Shown here: piece after piece, positions 30,454-40,058 of the stretch
Layout of the letters: every line of letters starts with the position of its first letter
How positions within the stretch are numbered: position 1 is the first letter of the stretch
Origin: an uncultured Clostridia bacterium
GTDB taxonomy: Bacteria > Bacillota > Clostridia > Saccharofermentanales > Saccharofermentanaceae
Direction of reading: 5' to 3'
NCBI GenBank assembly: GCA_947304405.1
Contig: CAMZBB010000009.1
Location: forward strand, 1 to 45,689
DNA length: 45,689 bases
Translations under genes and position numbers: made by a program
Notes under the pieces: generated by a model
Database searches by the model: none
Seen by the model: the letters and a program-made list of their open reading frames with translations, nothing else
Told to the model about the DNA's origin: nothing

Positions 30454-32175
30454 TTATCCGGATATATACGAGGCATAGAGCCTGCTGTAGAATCCGCCGT
30501 TCGCAATGAGCTCATCGTGCGATCCGATCTCCGACACCTTTCCGCCATCGATGACGACGATCTTGTCACAGTTCGTTATCGTTGAAAGCCTGTGCGCGAT
30601 TATTATGCTCGTCCTGCCGTTCAGAAGCTTTCTTACGGCCTTCTGGATGCGGACTTCGGTTACAACGTCGACAGAAGACGTCGCTTCGTCAAGGATCATT
30701 ATCGAAGGATCAGAAGCCATTGCCCTTGCGATCGTCAGAAGCTGCTTCTGGCCGCCCGAGATATCATCCCTCTCGTTGTCGATCATCTCATTATACCGCT
30801 TTGGCAATTTTCTGATAAAAGAATCGCAGCCGGTCTTCTTACAGGCGTCAACAGCCTGTTCTTCGGTAACGTGGGAGCCGGAGAACCTGATGTTCTCCAT
30901 GACAGTATCGTCAGAAAGCCAGGTATCCTGCGATACAAAGCCAATGTAATGTCTCAATTCGGACCTCGGTATGTCCTTAATGCTCTTTCCGTTGATGAGG
31001 ATGTCGCCCGAATCGGGCTCGTAGTAACGCATAAGAAGGTTGATCAATGTCGTCTTTCCGCATCCCGTGGGACCCGCTATCGCAAAGGACTCGCCTTTTC
31101 CGACTGTAAACGAGACGTCTTTGAGGACCGGTCTTCCTTCAACATACGAGAAACTGACATTCTTGAACTCGATGTCGAACTGCATCTTGTTATCAGGCAA
31201 TCCTTCCGCAGATCCTTCCTGAGGTATCTCAGGACTGTCCAGATAATCGAAAACACGAGCCAGGCACGCAAAGCTGTCCGACAGTTCCGTATAGACAGCT
31301 GACAGATCGTTGAAAGGCTTCATGAACTGATTTGCGTATGCAAGGAGCGTAGTCAGCGCGCCAACCGTTATCGCACCGCCGACTCCTGCCATGCAGCCGG
31401 TAAATACTACGCCTGCATAGATAAGCGCATTTACAAATCTCGATGACGGATTGCTGATGGAAGATAAGAACGTTGCCTTGGTAGATGTCTTCCTGTACTC
31501 ACCGTTGATCTTGTCGAACCCCCTGATCCTTACGTCAGTTACGTCATAGATCCTGCATTCCCTGAAATTGTTGACGGATTCGCCTACAAACGATGTCTGG
31601 GCACCCCTTATCTCAGCCTGCTTTGCGAAAGACTTGTAAGCTCCCTTGGCGATCATGTATGAGACCGCTATCGATACAGGCGTGAACAAGACTACGATAA
31701 GCGAGATCTTCCAGTTAATGAGGAACATTACCACGAGCGTGATCAATATCGTTGCCAAACCTGACGCAAACTGGTTAAGGAACAGCAAGATGCCGTCAGA
31801 TGCGGTCTCAACGTCGCTGATTATAAAGCTCTGGAGCTTGCCTGCCGACGTCTTGTCAATGTAAGACATCTTCACTCTGTGCATCTTGGCGTAGGTCGCA
31901 TTTCTCAGATTAAGCCCGATCTTAAAAGAAATACGGTTATTCATCTTTATCAAGGCGTACTGGAAGAATGCAGCCAGAGAAAGAAGGCCCAGGATAAAGA
32001 GCAGATAGCTGACAAGTTCCGTGATATTGCCAAGACTGTCGATCGCCCTTCCAGCAAAATACGGGATCGCAACGGTGGCGGCACCGAAGATCATTCCAAT
32101 GACAACAGAAAGCAAGGCCAGTCCGGCTGATCCTTTCAAATATGTAAACAGGCGTTTTACGATCTTGATCTTCAT
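30454..32175 (-). CDS. ABC exporter half-transporter, canonical ATPase subunit
   Basis: A 573-residue protein with six membrane helices (about 1-300) fused to an ATP-binding domain, the layout of a type IV ABC exporter. The nucleotide-binding motifs are canonical: Walker A GPTGCGKT (368-375), signature ISGGQ (472-476), Walker B with catalytic Glu497 in ILDEATSSVD, and switch His528 in IIAHRLST. It starts with an ATGA overlap on the other subunit, and GGAGG lies just upstream. Together they would form a heterodimer like BmrC/D or TM287/288, with this subunit supplying the Walker B Glu and switch His of the active site. The substrate (drug, lipid or peptide) cannot be inferred. Confidence 0.92.
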   Translation of the reverse strand: MKIKIVKRLFTYLKGSAGLALLSVVIGMIFGAATVAIPYFAGRAIDSLGNITELVSYLLFILGLLSLAAFFQYALIKMNNRISFKIGLNLRNATYAKMHRVKMSYIDKTSAGKLQSFIISDVETASDGILLFLNQFASGLATILITLVVMFLINWKISLIVVLFTPVSIAVSYMIAKGAYKSFAKQAEIRGAQTSFVGESVNNFRECRIYDVTDVRIRGFDKINGEYRKTSTKATFLSSISNPSSRFVNALIYAGVVFTGCMAGVGGAITVGALTTLLAYANQFMKPFNDLSAVYTELSDSFACLARVFDYLDSPEIPQEGSAEGLPDNKMQFDIEFKNVSFSYVEGRPVLKDVSFTVGKGESFAIAGPTGCGKTTLINLLMRYYEPDSGDILINGKSIKDIPRSELRHYIGFVSQDTWLSDDTVMENIRFSGSHVTEEQAVDACKKTGCDSFIRKLPKRYNEMIDNERDDISGGQKQLLTIARAMASDPSIMILDEATSSVDVVTEVRIQKAVRKLLNGRTSIIIAHRLSTITNCDKIVVIDGGKVSEIGSHDELIANGGFYSRLYASYISG

Positions 32176-33893
32176 AAACCGCCTCCGCTTACCTGAAGCG
32201 AATTCAGGTATCTGTAGTTTTCTGATATCTTGAGCAGTTCTTCATGCGGAGCAACGGCTTCAATCCTTCCGTCATCCATCAGGACGATCCTGTCGCAGTT
32301 CATGCATGTTCTTACCTTTTGGGATATGAGGATTACAGTAGGCTTCTGAGGCAGACCGTTAAGGTTGGCAAGGAGCCTTTTTTCTGTTCCCCAGTCGAGC
32401 GCAGAAGTAGAATCGTCAAGGATAATGAGTCCCGGTTTGCCGGCCAGTGCCCTTGCTATGCCGATCCTCTGTCTCTGGCCTCCGGAAAGTCCTGCGCCGC
32501 CGTCTGATATCACATAATCCAAGCCCTCTGATTTTGAGCTTACCACGTCATCACTGCAGGACAATTTAACTGCTTCATCAATGTCTTCCGAAGACAAGCC
32601 CTCCCTGCCGAGCGTGATGTTGTCTTTTAATGAACCTTTAAAGAGCCTGGTCTTCTGAAGGCTCATTCCGACTGATGAAGAAAGGCTTGATAAAGAGAGC
32701 TCCCTTATATCCGTCCCGCCGATCAGCACTTCACCGTCTGTACAGTTATAGATACCCGACACGAGAGCCGCAACGGTGGATTTGCCGCAGCCCGTGCTTC
32801 CGATGATCCCTATGGTCTCGCCGGGGTTTACATCGATCGAAAAATCCTTTACTGATTCTTCCTGATTGCCCTGATAAGTGAAAGACACATTCTTCAATGT
32901 AAGAGACAGCGGCATACCGGGAGCAAGTTCCTTTGTTCCGTTATTGGCAGTGCTCTTCAGATCCATAAGGTTCTCGGCTCTCTTAAGGCAAGCATAAGCC
33001 CTTGATACTGAAACGATAAGATTTGCGAGCTTGACCAGTTCGATGAGGATCTGGGACATGTAGTTATAAAGCGCGACCACCTGGCCGTCCGTAAGCGTTC
33101 CGGCGTTGAAGTGGATCGCTCCTCTGTAGATGAGAAGGCAGATAGAAAGATTCACGACAGCATATGTGAGCGGATTGAGCCAGGCTGCAAAATCAGCTGC
33201 TTTGATCTGAGACTTATAAAGGCTCTTGCTCTTTGACTCAAACTTCGAGTAATCGTCAGCCGTCTTGTTAAAGCCCCTGATAACCCTCTCACCCGCTATG
33301 CCGTTGGAAGTCTTTTTCACAAGGCCGTCAAGACCGTCTCTGGTTTCCCTGTGCCTGACGATCGAGAACTTCATGTTAAGCGCGATCACAAAGGTCAGAA
33401 GGACCGTACATCCCGCGAAAATGAGAGCGATCGAAGGTTTAACGGTCGCCGCCATTATGCATGCACCAAACACGATAAAAGGCGACCTCAAAAGAAGTCT
33501 CAGGAACAGGTTGATCCCCGTCTGTATCTGATTGACATCGGAAGTTAATAGCGTAACCGTCGTTGAAGACCCGATCTTCTCGTAGTCCGCCACGGAAAGC
33601 GTCTGAAGTTTATCGTGCAGGCTTTTCCTGATGGAAGAAGATATTCCGCACGCTGAATAAGCAGCGAAATACTGCGCCGTGATGGCGACGGCAAATCCGA
33701 CAAAGGCAAACAGCACAAGGATAAAGATATGCGACTTCACATAATCCATATCTCCTTTGTTGATGCCCTGGTCGATCATGCCTGCCACGATCAGCGGAAC
33801 GATCAGTTCAAAGCATGCTTCAAGGAGCTTAAACACAGGGCTTAAGATCGAAGCAGCTTTATATTTTCCGATGTGACCGAATAAAAGCTTCAT
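32172..33893 (-). CDS. ABC exporter half-transporter, degenerate ATPase subunit
   Basis: Partner of the preceding exporter subunit: six membrane helices then an ATP-binding domain with Walker A GSTGCGKST (about 365-373) and signature LSGGQ. The residue after Walker B is Asp instead of Glu (ILDDSTSALD, about residue 494), and the switch His is replaced by Gln (ILISQKV, about 525). These two replacements mark the degenerate site of heterodimeric exporters, as in TM287. The open frame extends to a GTG at 33932, but the ATG at 33891-33893 gives a protein that starts where its family does (MKLLFGHIGKYK); neither start has a convincing ribosome site. It overlaps or abuts the upstream deaminase gene. 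Confidence 0.9.
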   Translation of the reverse strand: MKLLFGHIGKYKAASILSPVFKLLEACFELIVPLIVAGMIDQGINKGDMDYVKSHIFILVLFAFVGFAVAITAQYFAAYSACGISSSIRKSLHDKLQTLSVADYEKIGSSTTVTLLTSDVNQIQTGINLFLRLLLRSPFIVFGACIMAATVKPSIALIFAGCTVLLTFVIALNMKFSIVRHRETRDGLDGLVKKTSNGIAGERVIRGFNKTADDYSKFESKSKSLYKSQIKAADFAAWLNPLTYAVVNLSICLLIYRGAIHFNAGTLTDGQVVALYNYMSQILIELVKLANLIVSVSRAYACLKRAENLMDLKSTANNGTKELAPGMPLSLTLKNVSFTYQGNQEESVKDFSIDVNPGETIGIIGSTGCGKSTVAALVSGIYNCTDGEVLIGGTDIRELSLSSLSSSVGMSLQKTRLFKGSLKDNITLGREGLSSEDIDEAVKLSCSDDVVSSKSEGLDYVISDGGAGLSGGQRQRIGIARALAGKPGLIILDDSTSALDWGTEKRLLANLNGLPQKPTVILISQKVRTCMNCDRIVLMDDGRIEAVAPHEELLKISENYRYLNSLQVSGGGL

Positions 33894-33901
33894 ACCCCGG
33901 G

Positions 33902-35164
33902 TCAGGCAAGATCTTTCCTGAGTTTGTTGCACTCGCAGATGACTTCATCAAGATCGATCGTGGTGAACTTACCATCCTCATAAAGGATCTTACCGTCGAT
34001 CATGGTCATCTTAACTATCGAATTATCGCCGCTATATACCAGATTTCTGACGATATTATTCTCGGGTTGCATCGAAGGCTTGTTCATGTCTATCAAGATG
34101 ATATCCGCCTTCTTGCCGACATCGAGCACGTCAGAATCGTTAAGCCCCATGCACATTGCTCCGCCCGATGTAGCAGCTTTAAGGATCACGTAAGGATCAA
34201 CGGCAGCCGCATTCTTTGTCTCAACGTTTGAAAGCACCGTGTCGAGATACATCTCACGGAACATCGAAAGGGCATTGTTGGAACCCGCCCCGTCGGTTCC
34301 GATCGCGATCTTCATGTCGTTTTCGATGAACTTATAGACCGGTGTTATGCCGCTCGCAAGCTTAAGGTTCGAGCACGCATTGAAAACAGACCAGAGTCCC
34401 CGGTTCTTGAAGATCTCCCTGTCCTCGTCGGTAAACCATACGCAGTGGAATCCGCCGCCACCGAAATCAAAGATACCGAGCTTATCGAAAAGGACTGCGG
34501 GAGTAACCCCATATCTTTCCTTACATCCTTCAACCTCTTCAGCGGTCTCTGAAATATGAGTGAACACCGGCGCTTTATACTTGTGCGCAAGTTCGGACAT
34601 TAACTTGAGATTGTCTTCGCATGTAGTGTATTCGGCATGGAAACCGTAGATGAAAGACACGAGCGGATCATAATCATTCAGCTCCACAAAGTAACGCTCA
34701 AGGTCTTCGAATCCGCCGTAATCGTTCGCCGCGCCGCAGAAAACGTGTCTGAATCCGGTCTCAACTGCGGCCTTTGCATTCTCATCCTTGTGAAAATACA
34801 TGTCAAAGCATGAGGTAATACCGCCGGATAAGTAGTCCGCATAAGCAAGCTTTGCAAACCAATATACGTGTTCGGGAGTAAGCTTTGCCTCTCTCGGGAA
34901 TATGGCCTTGTGAAGCCAGTCGTTAAGGCAGTATTCATCAGCAAGTGATCTCGAAAACGTCATGGCCGAATGCGTATGGGCATTCTTTAATCCGGGCATC
35001 AGAAGACTGCCTTTACAGTCGAACTCCCTGTCAAAAGTCTTATCTGATGCATCCTTCTTAGGACCGATATAGCTTATCCTGTCGTTTTCAGTCCAAAGCT
35101 CGCCTTCGATGATGCTGTTATCCGTCATCGTTAAAATTCTGCAGTTATAGAATCGAACAGACAT
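33902..35164 (-). CDS. mtaD: 5-Methylthioadenosine/S-adenosylhomocysteine deaminase
   Basis: An amidohydrolase-fold deaminase, 420 residues. MtaD-type enzymes deaminate methylthioadenosine and S-adenosylhomocysteine to the inosine forms, clearing SAM by-products. Metal and substrate motifs are present: NAHTHSAMTFSR (about 60-71), GFHAEYTT, FTHISETAEEVEGC, FHCVWFTDED and the metal Asp in IGTDGAGSNNALSMF. The layout, with small beta-domains flanking a barrel, fits the family, though a related chlorohydrolase or guanine deaminase cannot be fully excluded. GAGGAT lies upstream of the ATG. It follows cls by 21 nt and precedes the ABC exporter genes. Confidence 0.85.
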   Translation of the reverse strand: MSVRFYNCRILTMTDNSIIEGELWTENDRISYIGPKKDASDKTFDREFDCKGSLLMPGLKNAHTHSAMTFSRSLADEYCLNDWLHKAIFPREAKLTPEHVYWFAKLAYADYLSGGITSCFDMYFHKDENAKAAVETGFRHVFCGAANDYGGFEDLERYFVELNDYDPLVSFIYGFHAEYTTCEDNLKLMSELAHKYKAPVFTHISETAEEVEGCKERYGVTPAVLFDKLGIFDFGGGGFHCVWFTDEDREIFKNRGLWSVFNACSNLKLASGITPVYKFIENDMKIAIGTDGAGSNNALSMFREMYLDTVLSNVETKNAAAVDPYVILKAATSGGAMCMGLNDSDVLDVGKKADIILIDMNKPSMQPENNIVRNLVYSGDNSIVKMTMIDGKILYEDGKFTTIDLDEVICECNKLRKDLA

Positions 35165-35185
35165 ATTGATATCCTCTTTTCACGC

Positions 35186-36745
35186 TTACAGCAACGGAGC
35201 TATAAGCCTCAATATTGATTTATAGAACCTGACAAACAGGTTCGGAGTTCTGCCGTATTTTTCTGTAACGTCACGGCATACTGCAAACGTATCCGTGAAA
35301 TCCTTCCTGATATCCTTGAGACATTCCGTCTTATACATATAGACGGCATTCTCGAAATGATGGTAAAGGCTTCTGAAATCAAGATTGATGGTTCCGACTA
35401 CGGCACACGTGTCATCGCAGAGGACCGTCTTGGAATGAATGAATCCCGGAGCGTATTCATAAATCTTCACACCGTCATTGATCAGCATGTTGTAATAAGA
35501 TCTGGTAACGCCGTAAGTGACTTTCTTATCGGGGATGCCCGGAGTTATTATCCTGACATCAACGCCTCTTCTGGCAGCGATCTGAAGCGCCCTTGCGACC
35601 TCGTCAGACAGAACCAGGTAAGGAGTCATGAACCAGCAGAAATCCTGTGCGTTGTTGATCATGTTCAGATATACGTTCTCACCTATCGGCTCGTTATCCA
35701 AAGGGCTGTCGCAATAAGGCACGCAGTATCCCTTTGCGCCTTCCACCGGAGTAAGCGGAACGGCTTCAAAAGCCATCATGTCATCCAGTTTCCTCTTCAG
35801 GTCCGCAAAGTTCCACATCTCGACGAACATTGCAGTCAGACTCTGTACGGCAGGACCTTCAAGCCTTATGCCGTTATCCTTCCACTGTCCGAACGGATTT
35901 ACGATATTGAAATATTCATCGGCGATGTTGTAACCGCCCGTATAACCCACCTTACCGTCAATTGCCGTTATCTTTCTGTGATCACGGTTATTGATGAACA
36001 ACGAAAGGATCGGATAAGCAGGATTGAATGCGTTGCACTTGATTCCTTCGGACTCCAACACCCTGACGAAGTTCTTGTTGATGAAAATGGAAGATCCGAC
36101 GTCATCGTACAAGACTCTGCAGTCAACTCCTGCCGCAGCCCTCTCTTTCAATGCCTCATGCAAAGGCTCAAACGCTTCCTTTGTCTCGATCGCATGGTAT
36201 TCGAGATAGACATAATGTTCTGCCTTCCTGATGTCTTCGATCTGGGCCTTATAGCAGTCATACGCTTCAGGGTAATATCTGATATCGGTGCCTTCGTAGA
36301 TAGGGAAATCAAATCCCCTGAGATACCTGGCGTTTGAAGCTCTCGCCGGATCTTCAGCCTTAAATTCCGAGAAGATGTCATCGTTATAGTTCAGATGGCT
36401 GAAAACCATCATGTCGACCTTCTCGAGCCTTCGCTTGATCTTGTGCCTTGAACTGCTGAAGTTGTTCAGCACGTAGAACAAGAGGCCCGGGACCGGCAGG
36501 ATCAGGATCACTATTACCCAGATAAGCTTGAATACACCGTTATGGTCTCTGGCATTTATTCCAACAGCCACTATCAACGCAACGGCACGCAGCGCGATGT
36601 CTATCGGCGGGAAGTTCCTTCCGAGGAAAAAGATGAGGACCGCAAAGCCGACGATCTGCGCAATGACAAGCAGACCGAAGACGGCAATTCTTCCGATACT
36701 GTTCTTGATCGCGGTCTTACGCTCTACGGTTCTCTTCTTAGACAT
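35186..36745 (-). CDS. cls: Cardiolipin synthase (phospholipase D family)
   Basis: Cls joins two phosphatidylglycerol molecules to give cardiolipin. The 519-residue protein has two to three N-terminal membrane helices (about 18-42, 50-63, 72-94), then two HKD motifs: H256-x-K258 in NNRDHRKITAIDGK and H437-x-K439 in GFIHSKTVLCDD, the second followed by VVGTINLDFRS. Both catalytic sites look intact. Its ATG overlaps the stop codon of the M18 peptidase gene by one base (TAATG), and mtaD follows by 21 nt, so it is inside a long operon. Confidence 0.94.
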   Translation of the reverse strand: MSKKRTVERKTAIKNSIGRIAVFGLLVIAQIVGFAVLIFFLGRNFPPIDIALRAVALIVAVGINARDHNGVFKLIWVIVILILPVPGLLFYVLNNFSSSRHKIKRRLEKVDMMVFSHLNYNDDIFSEFKAEDPARASNARYLRGFDFPIYEGTDIRYYPEAYDCYKAQIEDIRKAEHYVYLEYHAIETKEAFEPLHEALKERAAAGVDCRVLYDDVGSSIFINKNFVRVLESEGIKCNAFNPAYPILSLFINNRDHRKITAIDGKVGYTGGYNIADEYFNIVNPFGQWKDNGIRLEGPAVQSLTAMFVEMWNFADLKRKLDDMMAFEAVPLTPVEGAKGYCVPYCDSPLDNEPIGENVYLNMINNAQDFCWFMTPYLVLSDEVARALQIAARRGVDVRIITPGIPDKKVTYGVTRSYYNMLINDGVKIYEYAPGFIHSKTVLCDDTCAVVGTINLDFRSLYHHFENAVYMYKTECLKDIRKDFTDTFAVCRDVTEKYGRTPNLFVRFYKSILRLIAPLL

Positions 36746-38181
36746 TATCCGATGTTCTCTATGAACGCTTTGTATCCGAGGTACAGATAGTAAAGATCTA
36801 TCTTGGAGATAACTTCAACAGGGGCATGCATAGACCATACGGGAACACCCATATCGACCACATCCATACCGAGTTCTGCCATGACAGCAGCGATCGTTCC
36901 GCCGCCGCCTGCATCTATGCGTCCGAGCTCGCCTGTCTGCCACGGGATGGAATTCTTCTCAAAGATATCCGTGATCTCCGCGATGAAATCGCCGGTTGCT
37001 TCAGAACAGCCGGACTTGCCTCTTGCGCCCGTGTACTTCTCGATCTTAAGGCCTCTGGACATGAAAGCCGTGTTATTCTTCTCGAAAACGGAAGAATACT
37101 TGGGATCATATGCCGTTGTAACATCGGTAGAAAGCATCTTTGAAGCAGCAAGAGCCTTACGGAACTTGAGCGTATTGAACTTGTCTATTCCGCCCTCAGA
37201 CTTGGCAAACACTTCCATAAGGAAATTCTCATAAAGGTTCGACGTTGCGCCTGAATTCGAATAAGAACCGATCTCTTCCTTGTCGGTAAGCAGGCATACG
37301 CATGTCTTCTTAGGCTTCTCCTGGGCAAGGAGCGCTCTTAATGCGGGGAATGCGCAGACCTTATCGTCGTGGCCGTAAGCTGCGATATAAGCGCGGTCAA
37401 AGCCAACGTCTCTGGCGTGAGTTGCGGGAACGATCTCTATCTCTGCGGAAACGAAATCCTTCTCCTTGATGCCATACTGCTCGAAAAGGATCTTCAGAAC
37501 GCCTGCCTTAAAGATCTCGTGAGCTTTCTTGTCATCCGTATAAGGAATGCCGCCGATAATGACATTAAGGTCTTCAGCGGGAATGAAATCAGAAGCTTTC
37601 TTGGCCATCTGTTCATTGCCGAGATGAGGAAGAAGGTCCGTGATATAGAATACGGGATCAGACTCCTTCTCGCCTACCACGATCTGATGAGCCTTGCCGT
37701 CATTGGTGAAAACCACGCCGTGAACGGCCAAAGGGATCGTAGTCCACTGATACTTCTTGATACCGCCGTAATAGTGGGTCTTGAAGTATACCGTATCATT
37801 GTCCTCATAGATCGGATTCGGCTTAAGATCGAGCCTCGGCGAATCGATGTGGGCACCTAAAATATTGAAACCTTCTGCAGGCCCCTTCTTGCCTATTACG
37901 GCCGCCGCAAAGCCCTTGCCCTTGATGCTCTGATAGACCTTGTCTCCGGCCTTCAGGGTATCTTTGGTTGCAATATCGACATATCCCAGTTCCTCAGCAG
38001 CCAAGATCGCATTTGCCGCGAATTCGCGCTCGGTCTTGGAATTGTCAAGGAACGCTTTGTATTCTTCAGCGAATTCAAAGGTTGCGGTCATGTCATCTTC
38101 CGAAGCGGTCTCGTAAAGATTCGGGAATTCAGCAAAGAGCTCGCTCGGTTTGATCTTCTTCGTTTCTTTTTTCTTGGGCAT
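36745..38181 (-). CDS. M18-family metallo-aminopeptidase
   Basis: A cytoplasmic zinc aminopeptidase of 478 residues, of the M18 (ApeA/aspartyl-aminopeptidase-like) family that trims N-terminal residues from peptides. Visible motifs are the metal-binding LGAHIDSPRLDLKPNP, LTDKEEIGSYSNSGATSN with the catalytic Glu, the Asp/Cys-rich GARGKSGCSEATGDF, GELGRIDAGGGGT, and the C-terminal metal His in WSMHAPVEVISKID. The length is usual. GAGGTG lies before the ATG. It appears to be the first gene of a long minus-strand operon running to the lipoprotein at 27960. Confidence 0.9.
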   Translation of the reverse strand: MPKKKETKKIKPSELFAEFPNLYETASEDDMTATFEFAEEYKAFLDNSKTEREFAANAILAAEELGYVDIATKDTLKAGDKVYQSIKGKGFAAAVIGKKGPAEGFNILGAHIDSPRLDLKPNPIYEDNDTVYFKTHYYGGIKKYQWTTIPLAVHGVVFTNDGKAHQIVVGEKESDPVFYITDLLPHLGNEQMAKKASDFIPAEDLNVIIGGIPYTDDKKAHEIFKAGVLKILFEQYGIKEKDFVSAEIEIVPATHARDVGFDRAYIAAYGHDDKVCAFPALRALLAQEKPKKTCVCLLTDKEEIGSYSNSGATSNLYENFLMEVFAKSEGGIDKFNTLKFRKALAASKMLSTDVTTAYDPKYSSVFEKNNTAFMSRGLKIEKYTGARGKSGCSEATGDFIAEITDIFEKNSIPWQTGELGRIDAGGGGTIAAVMAELGMDVVDMGVPVWSMHAPVEVISKIDLYYLYLGYKAFIENIG

Positions 38182-38207
38182 ATAATCACCTCATTTCTGA
38201 TGAACTT

Positions 38208-38216
38208 ATGATACCA
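38208..38216 (-). promoter_or_regulatory. Possible extended -10 promoter of the M18-cls-mtaD operon
   Basis: On the minus strand TGGTATCAT resembles an extended -10 element (TGn plus TATCAT, 5 of 6), 27 nt before the peptidase start. No good -35 is seen in the 72-nt divergent gap shared with the PHP gene. Confidence 0.4.
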
Positions 38217-38253
38217 TAAAGTAAAATTAATTCTTGTAATAAAAGGGACTTTT

Positions 38254-39066
38254 ATGGTTACAGACGGACATAATCACACAAAGCACTTCTCTCCCGATGC
38301 CGGGCAGTCTATAGACGAACTGATAAAAGAAGCCAAGAGCAAAGGATTTACCAGGATCGGCATCACGGAACACTATGAGGTTGATTACCCGGATGACGGC
38401 CTGAACTGGACTTTTGACCTCAACGAATACGATAAGGCTTTTGATATCTGGCGCGAATCAGCCGGCGAATTGGAGCTCCTCAAGGGCATCGAATTCGGAT
38501 ATCAGACTCACGTTGCAGAAGAGATAGACAGACTCTCATTGCTTATCCCTTTTGACGTTGTTCTCTTAAGCGTACACCTGTTCAGAGGCAAGGACTTCTA
38601 TGTTGACCGCGAGTGCTATAAGCTCCCCGCAAAAGAACTGCACAGTGAATATATCGGCACGATGGCTGAAATGTGCGAGAAATGCAGCAACTTTGAGGTT
38701 GCGGCACACTATGACTACATCAACAGATATGCGGACAACAAGAACGATTTCATCACTTATGAGGAATGCCCCAAAGAATTCGACAGGCTGTTCGAAGCAT
38801 TGATAAGCAAAGGCAAGGCTCTTGAGATCAACACCAAGTCCATCAAGAAACACATTGACGGCGGTTTTGCCAGACACCTCCCCGATGCCGCGATCCTGAA
38901 AAGATACATGGCTATGGGAGGAAGATTCTTTACTCTCGGGTCAGATTCCCACTTCCCCGGCACCATGGCCGTCTGCTTTAATGAAGCTACCGAGTATCTC
39001 AGATCGCTCGGCATCACCGAGACGGTCTATTTCAAGGACAGGAAGCCGTATTTCGAACCGCTTTGA
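38254..39066 (+). CDS. PHP-domain phosphatase, histidinol-phosphatase (HisK/HisJ) type
   Basis: A 270-residue polymerase-and-histidinol-phosphatase (PHP) fold enzyme. Metal-binding motifs are at the right places: DGHNH (4-8), ITEHYEVDYP, a Glu in KGIEFGYQ, LSVHLF, AHYDYINRY and the final GSDSHFPG. This set matches histidinol-phosphatases of HisJ/HisK type, which dephosphorylate histidinol phosphate to give histidinol. No other his gene is near, so related roles of PHP enzymes remain possible. AAGGGA precedes the ATG. It is divergent from the M18 gene and ends 6 nt from a convergent secreted-protein gene. Confidence 0.85.
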   Translation: MVTDGHNHTKHFSPDAGQSIDELIKEAKSKGFTRIGITEHYEVDYPDDGLNWTFDLNEYDKAFDIWRESAGELELLKGIEFGYQTHVAEEIDRLSLLIPFDVVLLSVHLFRGKDFYVDRECYKLPAKELHSEYIGTMAEMCEKCSNFEVAAHYDYINRYADNKNDFITYEECPKEFDRLFEALISKGKALEINTKSIKKHIDGGFARHLPDAAILKRYMAMGGRFFTLGSDSHFPGTMAVCFNEATEYLRSLGITETVYFKDRKPYFEPL

Positions 39067-39072
39067 CCTGAG

Positions 39073-40038
39073 TTATTGATAAAACTCCGGTTTATCCAGT
39101 TTCACGCAACCGTCAAACGTTCCAGAAGATCTCTGATAAAGGTCTTCGTCGATCAAGACTTCCTCAAGGCTTGTGCAGTCTTCAAAAGCAAATCTGCCCA
39201 ACGAGGTTACCGATATAGGGATCTTAATGCCCTTAAGACCGGAGCAATGGTAAAAGGCTCTTTCACCGATGCTAACGAGTCCGGAAGCCGGCATATCCAC
39301 GTCAGAAAGAGCTGAACAGCCACTGAAAGCATGATCGCCTATCGTTTTAACACCTGAATTTATCTTAATGCTCTCCAGATCCGAACAGCTGAAAAACGCT
39401 TTTACGCCAATGGTTTTCATGCTCTTGGGCAATACGACTTTTGTAAGGGCCGTATCATAAAAAGCATAATCGCCTATCGTTGTCACGCCATTGGGAATCT
39501 TTACACGGGCAAGTCTGATGCAGCCGCCGAAAGCGCCGTAACCGATAGTCTTTACATTTCCGGGAATGGAAACAGCCGTAAGATTCGGGCAGGAAGAAAA
39601 CGCTCTCTCCTTGATAGCTTTCAGACTCTTAGGTAATGAAACGCTCTGCAGATAGGGGCAGTTGTTGAATGCGTACATCCCAACGGATTTTACGCCCTTC
39701 GAGATAACGACTCTCTTGATCTTCGAATTGTGGTTATCCCAGGGTCTGGCAATGGGATTAGACGGGTCAGAGGCTTTGTAATTATACATAACGCCTCTGC
39801 CGGAAACCTTTAGAGTGCCTCTGTTGTTCAAAGTCCACCTGAGCCTTTTTCCGCATCTTCCCTTGGCTATGACCTTAACCTTTTCGGGCTTGGCCTCTTC
39901 AGGTTCCTGAACCTGTGTCTCTTCTACTGTTGCAGTCTCTTCCGGTGCTGACGTCTCGTCCGCCATGACCGGCGTAACGGCCATTGTCATGCACATAGCT
40001 GCAGACAGAAAAATCGTTGTTACTTTAAGATGCTTCAT
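39073..40038 (-). CDS. Secreted BspA-type leucine-rich-repeat protein, short paralog
   Basis: A 321-residue secreted protein. It has a signal peptide (residues 1-26, ending PVMADE), an acidic Glu/Pro/Thr-rich linker to about 55, a small domain with the motif CGKRLRWTLNNRGTLKVSG common in these proteins, then about nine 23-residue BspA-type repeats of the form 'L..v.iP.sv..Ig..AF..C..'. BspA-type proteins act at the surface in adhesion or partner binding, but no anchor (LPxTG, SLH or C-terminal membrane helix) is seen, so it may be released. AGGGGTG lies before the ATG. It is a clear paralog of the next gene upstream, from which it is separated by a strong terminator. Confidence 0.88.
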   Translation of the reverse strand: MKHLKVTTIFLSAAMCMTMAVTPVMADETSAPEETATVEETQVQEPEEAKPEKVKVIAKGRCGKRLRWTLNNRGTLKVSGRGVMYNYKASDPSNPIARPWDNHNSKIKRVVISKGVKSVGMYAFNNCPYLQSVSLPKSLKAIKERAFSSCPNLTAVSIPGNVKTIGYGAFGGCIRLARVKIPNGVTTIGDYAFYDTALTKVVLPKSMKTIGVKAFFSCSDLESIKINSGVKTIGDHAFSGCSALSDVDMPASGLVSIGERAFYHCSGLKGIKIPISVTSLGRFAFEDCTSLEEVLIDEDLYQRSSGTFDGCVKLDKPEFYQ

Positions 40039-40058
40039 TGTTCACCCCTGCGTTTATA

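Noticed and set aside
35357..36337. 326-codon open frame antisense to cls
   Set aside because: It is covered by cls, which has both HKD motifs intact; the antisense product has no domain I can recognise.
39073..39092. GAGTT...AACTC inverted repeat at the PHP/BspA-type convergent junction
   Set aside because: A 5-bp stem inside the coding end with no T-run; not a convincing terminator.
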